From: Caulochytrium protostelioides
Taxonomy: Eukaryota > Chytridiomycota > Caulochytriomycetes > Caulochytriales > Caulochytriaceae
Direction of reading: 5' to 3'
Length of the DNA: 22,507 nt
NCBI GenBank assembly: GCA_003615045.1
Contig: ML014358.1
Coordinates: forward strand, 1-22,507
Part shown: piece after piece, positions 16,722-22,507 of the stretch
Numbering within the stretch: position 1 is the first letter of the stretch
Layout: every line of letters starts with the position of its first letter
Made by a program: the position numbers and the translations under genes
Notes under the pieces: generated by a model
Told to the model about the DNA's origin: nothing
The model's input: the letters and a program-made list of their open reading frames with translations, nothing else
Database searches by the model: none

Positions 16722-19392
16722 TCCCGCTGTTGCCAGTCGTGGTGCTGCCGCCTGCGTTGCCGCTACCACCACCGCCACCGCCACCGCCGCCGCCGCCGTT
16801 GCTGCTGCCACCTCCGCCACCAGCACTCGCACTGCTGCCGCCGCCGCCGCCGCCCCCGGCACCGCCGCCGCCCGTCATGGCGCCGACAGTGCCCATGGCC
16901 GGGCTCGCGCTGGCGCTGGCGGGACTCGTCATGCGTGTCGGCGAGACGGTGGTGGCCGCGGTGAACGCATACGCGACCTCCGCCGCGCTGCGGGCGTCCG
17001 GAGAGAGGACGAACACGCCGCAGCCCTGGGTATAGTCGAGCGGGGTCTGCTCGGTGTAGGCGACGGCGAGGAACTTGGCGATGTCGAGGGCGGCGCTGAT
17101 CGCATGGATCGGGTAGAAGACCGGGGTGCCGTACGGCTGCGCACGCTCATGCAACGCCACAATCTCGCGGTACAGCTCCGGCAGCTCGAGCACGAGACTG
17201 CGAAGGCCCGACGCATGCTGCCGCACGCTCGCAAAGAACTCGGCGACGGTCGGCGCCACCATCACGTAGGGGTGGGGCGTGCCAAACATGTCGCTGACCG
17301 ACACCTGGCGCGGCGTCCCCGCGCCGCGCGGGGTGCCCAGCCGCGGGGTACCGTGCCGGGGGGTGCCGTGCCGCGGCGTCGGCGTGGCGGGCGCCACCAG
17401 GCTGCCGCCGCCACTGCCATCGTCGGACGCCGCCAGCGACGCCGTCGACAGCCGCGTCAGACTGGGCCGGGTCGCGAACGGTCGTGTCGATCCCCGATGC
17501 GGTGGCGTCGGCACACCGCCGCCATCGCCGTCGCCCTCGTTTTGGCCGTTGGCTGCAGCGTGCTGGTCCCGCGCCTTCGCCGCCCCCCAGTCGACCACGG
17601 GCGGCGCCAGGGGAAGCGGCACGCGGCGCGCAACGAGGCCCGCCTTCTTGAGCAGCGCGAGCGTGTTAGCTTGGTTGAGATGGTCGAGCGTCAGCGCCAT
17701 CCAGAGCACGTCGCCGGTCTGCCGCATGGCGGCGAGCGCCTCGCGGTACGCGGTGATGGCCATGTCGAGGCGGCCGACGAGCAGAAAGAGGTCCGCGAGG
17801 AGCTTCTGCGTCCGTGAAGGGACGCGGCGGCCGTTCGCGTCCTGCGTCAGGATCTGGACCAGCGTCGCGTGGCTGACGTTGGCCGCCGTCAGTGCCGGCG
17901 GGAGGTCGACGCCGCCGACGGCCCAGCCGCCGCCGCCGCCCGTCGCGAGGGCCCCGCTGCCCGTGACGCCGGCGCCGGCGCCCGCGGCGCCGGCTTGGGC
18001 GGCGTTTTGCAGGACGGCGAGCCCTGCGGCGGAGATGAGCGGAGACACCAGCGACGTGAGGCGCAGCGCATTCATGCGTTTGATCTGCGCGGCCATGTTG
18101 CCGAGGCCCACGAGGAGCTGACTCGTGATGGCGTGGATCTCGGGCTGCAGCGCGTGCTGGAGCGCTGGGACGCTGTCGCCGGTGATGAAACGGACCTCGG
18201 TGTCGTCCGGGCGCGGCGGGCGCGACGACGGTGCGGCGGCGGCGGCCGACGGCCCCATGGCGAGACAGCGCAGGACGAGGGCGTTTGGGTGCTGGGCGGC
18301 CGTCTGCATGAAGTGGCGGTAGCTGGCGTGCGGCGTGTGGGTCGCGCCCGTGAGCGCGTCGGCTGCCGTGATGCCGAGGATCACGAGCGGCCGGTGGTGC
18401 ATCGCTAGGGCCTCCAGCGGGGAGGCGGGCTTGGGATGCCGCGTGACATAGTGGAAGTGCAGCAAGCCGTCGTGGTGGAAGTGCTGCGTCCACGCGTTGG
18501 CGACGCGGCTGGGGTCGGGCTGCGGGACGTCCTCGATGCAGGCCGCGGCGAACGTCGCGACGACGGCCGCATAGTGCCGAAACACATCGGGCGCGATCGG
18601 CTGCACTGGTAGCACGAGCACGCGGACTCGCGTCGCCTGCAGGATGGGCAGCGCCGCGAAGATGGAGCTTGCACCGAATGGCGTCTGCGGCGTGTTGTCT
18701 GGCGCCGTCGGTGCCGCCGTTGTTGCCGCGGTCGGTGGAGCCGTGGCCATGGCCGCGGCCGTCGTCGCCGCAGAAGGTTCAGCGGTCGCTGACGGCTCGG
18801 ACGGCCCAGATCGGTCGGGGACTGGCCCCGTGCCTGTGAATCCGTCGTCCGTGCGTATCTCGAGCAGGCTGGTATCGGCGAGTGCCGCAGTGGCGACGGG
18901 TATCGATGCTCCCCCGGTCGTGGCCGCCGTCATGGCCGATGCCGCCGCTGATGCCGTCGTCGAGGCCGTGCTCGAGGCTGTGGTCGAGGCCGATGCCGCC
19001 GTGGTGATCATGGCTGCAGCCGGCACGGCGAGACCAGCGGCTGATGGTGCGGCAGCCGCGCTCACATCCGACGCGAGGCGGTTCATGCGCGGCGCCCCAG
19101 GAAAGCTCGATGACGCTGGCGGCGGCGGCGACGCGGTCGGCGCAACGGCGGCCGAGGGCGATGTAGCGGCGAGACCCGTGGGCAGCCCGCCAGGCAGCGC
19201 CAAAGGGCCCGCCATCCCGGGCCGTCCGGCGGATCGGTGCGCGATCCGAGCGTCGTCGGGCGCCGGTGGCGCCAGCGCCATGAACGGGGTGGGGCCTGCG
19301 GTGGCCTCTGCGGCGGCAGCTCGGGCGGCGGCGGCGGCGGCGGCAGCAGCAGCGACAGCGTCCGAGCGCGCCGCGCCGTCCGGGTCGCTCAT
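12127..19392 (-). CDS. TRS120: Trs120 / TRAPPC9-type subunit of the TRAPPII complex, greatly enlarged
   Basis: Trs120 is part of TRAPPII, the exchange factor for Rab11/Ypt31-type GTPases at the late Golgi and recycling endosomes. The frame is 2421 residues without a stop, starting at ATG 19390-19392 in a weak context. Residues 1 to about 240 are Ala/Thr/Pro-rich filler. The conserved N-terminal domain starts near 245 (RVRVLVLPVQ) and includes RPLVILGI near 340. A helical repeat-like part (YREALAAMR) lies near 526-576. Near 905-975 comes the segment with EIASWVMKSYAGG and FQRKGSFFLRQAG, and near 1175-1231 the segment with LLQELITLSLWNSEEE; both are typical of the family. The C-terminal half from about 1350 (VQVWLANPFSFDLPL) has beta-sandwich-like parts. 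Yeast Trs120 is about 1290 residues. The excess is low-complexity insertions: a Gly/Ser run near 841-907, GTPR repeats near 668-696, and Pro-Ser repeats near 2041-2060. Small in-frame introns in these inserts cannot be excluded. Confidence 0.9.
13217..13270. repeat. Hexamer repeat encoding Pro-Ser dipeptides inside TRS120
   Basis: Nine hexamers of GACGGC, two of them GAGGGC, encode alternating Pro and Ser on the minus strand near the C-terminal part of Trs120. It expands a linker rather than a folded part. Confidence 0.85.
16680..16870. repeat. GCC-type repeats encoding a poly-Gly/Ser stretch inside TRS120
   Basis: Several interrupted runs of GCC triplets on the plus strand read as Gly-rich and Gly/Ser-rich sequence on the minus strand (about residues 841-905). 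The stretch falls between two conserved segments of Trs120, so it is an expanded loop within the core and not a terminal tail. Confidence 0.85.
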
Positions 19393-19425
19393 GAGGGCGA
19401 GTGCCGGACTGGGACGATCGCGCCG

Positions 19426-19436
19426 AAGATGGCGGA
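19426..19436 (-). promoter_or_regulatory. CCGCCATCTT element upstream of TRS120 (YY1-like motif)
   Basis: The plus strand reads AAGATGGCGGA, so in the sense of TRS120 it is TCCGCCATCTT, ending 33 bp before the ATG. The same CCGCCATYTT core lies upstream of the myosin ATG in the same orientation. Position and similarity are all that support a regulatory role. Confidence 0.25.
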
Positions 19437-19631
19437 GACCGGCAGCGCGGCGCAGGCGGCGCGGCGCGGCGCGGGAGGGAGACCGCAGCGAGCGGCGGCG
19501 GCGTCAGCAGATCCCAGCGGCCGATGCGGTGCGCGCGTCGCACTCCGAAGGGCTTCGGGAAGGAATGCCCGCAGCGGCCGCAGACGGCGTCGATGGGCAC
19601 GTTGGGGAAGCGGCGTCGGCATGATGGGGAA

Positions 19632-19632
<1 letters not shown>

Positions 19633-19672
<40 letters not shown>

Positions 19673-19673
19673 C
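19633..19673. repeat. (CGG)n microsatellite
   Basis: About thirteen consecutive CGG triplets lie in the middle of the divergent promoter region. Nothing suggests it is translated. Confidence 0.9.
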
Positions 19674-20180
19674 GTGGACCGCGCGCGCGGTCCGTGGTCC
19701 GGCGGGACGCCCGATGGCCGGGCGCACCGTCGATGCGCGTCGAAGCACCCTTCAGCGCCGATGCTCGCCGTACCCGCGTCGGTCGGGACGGCGGCGCCCG
19801 AAGGCCGCCTGGGACGGCCGCCCGCGGCGCGCGCGATCGACGCCGTTGCGCCGGGCGCGCCGCCACGCGCCGCCGTGCCACGCGCCGCCGTGCCGCAGCG
19901 TCCCCCGGCGCGCGGGACGCCCAGAGGCGCCGGCCGCGATCGCCGCGCGGCGTCGCGGGGCTCATGGGTCGGTCGGGCTCGAGTCCAGGCACACTCTCCT
20001 GTCTTGAACGCGTCGAGATGGGCCGCGTGACGGACCAAATGGCCGTCCACGGCGCCACCAAGCAAGGCGCTCGATTCGATGCCGCGGCTCGATCATCTCG
20101 TGCGTGGCGGCTGCTTCCCCTCGTGCTGGATCTGTCGCCACCACGCCATCCAACGTCATCCCTTCTGATTCTGATACTTC

Positions 20181-20236
20181 GTAAGCCAAGGCTGATTCCG
20201 ATTCCTACGGGGGCCCCTTGCTTCTTGTGATTGCAG
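20181..20236 (+). other. Candidate short 5' leader intron of the mutase gene
   Basis: GTAAGC at 20181 could be a splice donor and TTGCAG ending at 20236 an acceptor. CTGAT at 20192 is a possible branch sequence, though far from the acceptor. The 56-bp length suits a compact fungal intron. It ends 14 bp before the chosen ATG and would lie in the 5' UTR. If an upstream in-frame ATG were used instead, the protein would gain a poorly conserved N-terminal extension. The other genes here show no introns, so this is tentative. Confidence 0.25.
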
Positions 20237-20250
20237 TCACGCGCATCATC

Positions 20251-21957
20251 ATGACGGCCACGCGTCCGGCGTCCGACGCGGCGATCTCCGCCGGCAGCGC
20301 CCTGTACCCGCGTGTGCGCGAGACGTATACGTACGGCACCGCCGGCTTCCGCACGCTGGCGGAGGTGCTGGACTCCGTGCTGTTCCGCATGGGCCTGCTG
20401 GCCGTGCTGCGCTCGAAGGCCCTGCACGGCCAGTGGGTCGGCGTGATGGTCACCGCGTCCCACAACGAGGAGCGCGACAACGGCGTCAAGCTCGTCGAGC
20501 CCATGGGCGAGATGCTCGTCCCCGCCTGGGAAGTGTATGCCGCGCAGCTCGCGAACGCCGTCACCGACGCCGCGCTCGTGGAAGCCGTCGCCGCCGTCGT
20601 CGCCGCCGCCGGCATCGACCTCGCCCAGCCGGCCCGCGTCGTCTATGCGGCCGACACGCGCCCCAGCGGGCCGCGGCTGATCGCGTGCCTCGAGCACGGC
20701 CTCCGCGCCATGGACGCCGCGACCGAAACGCGCGGCCTCGGCGTCGCCACCACGCCGGAGCTGCACTACGTCGTGTGCTGTCTGAACACCCGCGACGCGC
20801 CGCGGCCCTACGGCCAACCCGACCGCGCCGGGTACCTCAGCAAGCTGGCGACCGCGTTCGGCGGCCTCGTGACGACCCCGCCGCCGTCGCCCCTCCACGT
20901 CGACTGCGCCAACGGCGTCGGCAGCCTCGCCATGACCGCCCTGCTCGAGACCCTCCGCGCCGCCGGGACCGGCGCGCTGCTGGACGTGCGGCTCATGAAC
21001 ACGGCCACTGCCACGCCCGGCGCGCTGAACCGCGACTGCGGCGCGGACTTCGTCAAGTTCCACCAGAAGCCGCCCGCGGGCCTCCGGCTCCAGGAGGGCG
21101 ACCGCTGGTGCTCGCTCGACGGCGACGCCGACCGCATCGTCTTCTACTATGTCCGCGACGGCGCGTTCCGCCTGCTGGACGGCGACAAGATCGCGGTGCT
21201 CGCTGCCGTGTATATCCGTGATCTGCTGGCCGCCGCGCAGCTGGCGCCCCTGCCGGCCACGGCGGCCGACGCCGCCGCGACGCCGCAGCCGCTGACGGTC
21301 GGCATCGTCCAGACGGCGTACGCGAACGGAAGCGCCACGGCGTACATCCGCGACGTGCTGAAGCTGCAGACGGTGTGCACGCCGACGGGCGTGAAGCACC
21401 TCCACCACGCGGCGCAGGCGTTCGACGTCGGCGTCTACTTCGAGGCGAATGGCCACGGCACCGTGCTGTTCAGCCCGCGGGCGGTCGCGCTGTTCCACGC
21501 CGCGGCAGGCGCGACGCCCGCGCAGCAGGCCGCCATCGTGGCGCTGCGCGCGCTGACGGACCTCATCAACCAGACCGTCGGCGATGCCATCTCGGACCTC
21601 CTGCTCGTCGAGGCCGCGCTGGCCCACGCCCGCATGGCCTTCCCGGACTGGGACGCGCTGTACACCGATCTGCCGAACCGGCAGGTCAAGGTCCGCGTCG
21701 CCGATCGCCATCAGTTCGTGCCCATCAAGGCCGACACCGAGCTCGCGGAGCCCGCGGCGCTTCAGGACCAGATTCGCGGGCTGGTCGCCCAGACGCCCCA
21801 GGGACGCTGCTTTGTACGGCCGTCGGGCACCGAGGACGTCGTGCGCGTGTACGCCGAAGCACAGACCGTCGCCGACACCGTCCGACTCGCCCAGGCCGTC
21901 TGCGATGTCATCTATGATCATCATGGCGGTCTTGGTGATCGACCTCGGGTGGCCTAG
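20251..21957 (+). CDS. PCM1: Phosphoacetylglucosamine mutase (GlcNAc-6-P to GlcNAc-1-P)
   Basis: This cytosolic enzyme interconverts N-acetylglucosamine 6-phosphate and 1-phosphate, the step before UDP-GlcNAc, and so feeds chitin, N-glycan and GPI-anchor synthesis. The protein has 568 residues, a normal family length. All signature motifs of the phosphohexomutase superfamily (AGM1/PCM1 branch) are visible: YGTAGFR (28-34); the active-site loop VTASHN with the phosphorylated Ser70; the metal-binding loop DGDADR (290-295); the sugar-binding motif EANGHGT (398-404); and the phosphate-binding loop RPSGTED (523-529). I start at the ATG at 20251, with A at -3, because YGTAGFR then falls at the usual distance from the N-terminus. 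The frame is open upstream only from a TTG. No key residue is missing, so the gene looks functional. Its stop lies about 60 bp before an ABC-transporter relic. Confidence 0.97.
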   Translation: MTATRPASDAAISAGSALYPRVRETYTYGTAGFRTLAEVLDSVLFRMGLLAVLRSKALHGQWVGVMVTASHNEERDNGVKLVEPMGEMLVPAWEVYAAQLANAVTDAALVEAVAAVVAAAGIDLAQPARVVYAADTRPSGPRLIACLEHGLRAMDAATETRGLGVATTPELHYVVCCLNTRDAPRPYGQPDRAGYLSKLATAFGGLVTTPPPSPLHVDCANGVGSLAMTALLETLRAAGTGALLDVRLMNTATATPGALNRDCGADFVKFHQKPPAGLRLQEGDRWCSLDGDADRIVFYYVRDGAFRLLDGDKIAVLAAVYIRDLLAAAQLAPLPATAADAAATPQPLTVGIVQTAYANGSATAYIRDVLKLQTVCTPTGVKHLHHAAQAFDVGVYFEANGHGTVLFSPRAVALFHAAAGATPAQQAAIVALRALTDLINQTVGDAISDLLLVEAALAHARMAFPDWDALYTDLPNRQVKVRVADRHQFVPIKADTELAEPAALQDQIRGLVAQTPQGRCFVRPSGTEDVVRVYAEAQTVADTVRLAQAVCDVIYDHHGGLGDRPRVA

Positions 21958-22017
21958 CGATATTGTTGTTGAACGAGAGCGTCTATAATATAGGCCCTAA
22001 ACCCCTAAAAAAACCCG

Positions 22018-22312
22018 CGGCATCGGGCACGATCCCAGCAGGAACCCTGGGCTCCCCCCGAGAAGGCTTGCTGTTCCTTAACGTGAGGCCATATCGGCGC
22101 GGTCGAGCGAGGACGAGGTGCGCCGCTCGCGAATCCTCGCGGAGGCCGCGAAGGGCCGTACTCCGCTCTCGATCGCCCATCGGCTCTCCAGCGGAATCCA
22201 GCATGCTGACCGCATTCACATGTTCCATCTGGGCGACCGCGCCGACGACCGGCCACCCCGGTCGGCAGAACGCGGGTGTATGCCCAGACGCATGCGGTCC
22301 TGAAACCCGGTC
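22018..22312 (+). pseudogene. Decayed fragment of an ABC-transporter nucleotide-binding domain
   Basis: Read across three frames, this stretch follows the C-terminal half of an ABCB/MDR-type ATPase domain. SPREGLLFLN (ending 22082) matches the residues leading to Walker B, with Asn where the Walker B Asp should be. After a two-base shift, EAISARSSEDEV (from 22085) matches the rest of Walker B, the D-loop and beyond, in the order of EATSALD-x-x-SE. LAEAAKGRT and SIAHRLSS contain the H-loop His, and IQHADRI follows, with one extra residue before it. A further one-base shift gives VYAQTHAVL (22276-22302), like the GVYAQ end of such domains. The TAA at 22079-22081, the shifts, the Asp-to-Asn change and the absence of Walker A mark it as a relic. 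The exact ends are uncertain. Subfamily (MDR, Atm1 or other ABCB) cannot be told. Confidence 0.72.
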
Positions 22313-22500
22313 AGCGCCGGCGCCAGGGGACTGCGGTTCGTGGATTGCTATGGTAATAAGATAACCACGGCAAGTGTGTGAATCGCGACCTTAATGCCGC
22401 GTTGAACATCCGACGCTGCCTGACCGTACCCGTCAGACCGACAACGCTGTGCCGCAACTCTGGGCGAAATCTGCGGCGGCCCAAGCTCATCCGGAGATGA
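22304..22500 (+). pseudogene. Fragment with a TnpB/Fanzor-like RuvC-III motif and C-terminus
   Basis: From 22378 one frame reads VNRDLNAALNIRRCL and runs 40 codons to TGA at 22498-22500. The NRD-x-NAA-x-NI pattern is the third RuvC motif of the TnpB/IS605 OrfB family and its eukaryotic Fanzor relatives, with the catalytic Asp at 22387-22389. A nearby VRPTTLCR resembles the Arg-Pro-x-x-Leu-x-Arg tails of fungal Fanzors as I remember them. Upstream in that frame there are stops at 22354-22359. A neighbouring frame reads GLRFVDCYGNKITTASV and would join the motif if two bases (TG near 22379) were extra, as in a frameshifted copy. RuvC-I, RuvC-II and most of the zinc ribbon are not visible, so this is a remnant or a last exon. 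It follows the ABC relic directly. Confidence 0.5.
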
Positions 22501-22507
22501 ACCAAAT

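Larger units (their letters stand above)
19393..20250. other. Divergent promoter region between TRS120 and the mutase gene
   Basis: The two genes are transcribed away from each other, so this 858-bp gap must contain both promoters and 5' UTRs. It holds a CGG triplet run (19633-19673), near-repeats of CACGCGCCGCCGTGC around 19864-19895, a YY1-like element close to TRS120 and a candidate leader intron close to the mutase ATG. The last 150 bp before the mutase are less GC-rich. Open frames on both strands are low complexity. Confidence 0.65.

Noticed and set aside
19393-20065. Minus-strand frame with CGRCGHSFPKPFG upstream of TRS120
   Set aside because: The Cys-x2-Cys piece looks zinc-binding, but it has no matching second half. 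The surrounding frame is Ala/Arg filler with a poly-Ala run and is out of frame with TRS120.
19504-21924. 806-codon minus-strand frame opposite the mutase gene
   Set aside because: The plus strand carries every catalytic motif of the mutase. The antisense frame is a by-product of GC-rich third codon positions.
1-22507. CRISPR arrays, tRNA or rRNA genes, bacterial-type operons
   Set aside because: No regularly spaced direct repeats with unique spacers, tRNA-like or rRNA-like sequence was recognised by eye, and the gene content is eukaryotic. Small RNA genes could still be missed without a covariance search.

Overview
This is a nuclear window from a very GC-rich, intron-poor eukaryote, most likely a fungus. 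The evidence is four long uninterrupted eukaryotic genes: a class V myosin, a C2H2 zinc-finger protein, the TRAPPII subunit Trs120 and phosphoacetylglucosamine mutase. Third codon positions are strongly GC-biased, homopolymeric low-complexity inserts are large (poly-Gly, Ala, His, Gln, Pro-Ser), and intergenic spacers are about 0.5-1.8 kb. An early-diverging (chytrid or blastocladiid grade) fungus such as a Caulochytrium-like species would fit, but that placement is an impression from composition and was not tested.

Layout, left to right. 1-1815 is the upstream region of the myosin gene, full of simple repeats, with no supportable gene. 1816-6657 (+) is a complete class V myosin. 6658-7497 is a shared 3' region between two convergent genes. 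7498-10347 (-) is an eight-finger C2H2 protein with Gln/His-rich flanks; its finger spacing recalls TFIIIA. 10348-12126 is the upstream region of that gene plus the 3' side of TRS120, with several tandem repeats and one strong palindrome. 12127-19392 (-) is a greatly enlarged Trs120. 19393-20250 is a divergent promoter region. 20251-21957 (+) is a complete phosphoacetylglucosamine mutase. 21958-22507 holds two decayed gene relics: the C-terminal part of an ABC-transporter nucleotide-binding domain, followed directly by a fragment with a TnpB/Fanzor-type RuvC-III motif.

Functional links: myosin V carries secretory vesicles along actin, and TRAPPII activates the Rab GTPases that mark those vesicles. 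The mutase makes the GlcNAc-1-phosphate needed for UDP-GlcNAc, and hence for chitin and protein glycosylation. All three serve polarised growth and wall building, but their adjacency may be chance.

The most notable item is the right edge, where the ABC-transporter relic and the Fanzor/TnpB-like relic lie end to end within about 550 bp of the mutase stop codon. Start codons were set at ATG in a eukaryotic context. The very long reading frames antisense to the myosin and TRS120 genes were treated as composition artefacts.
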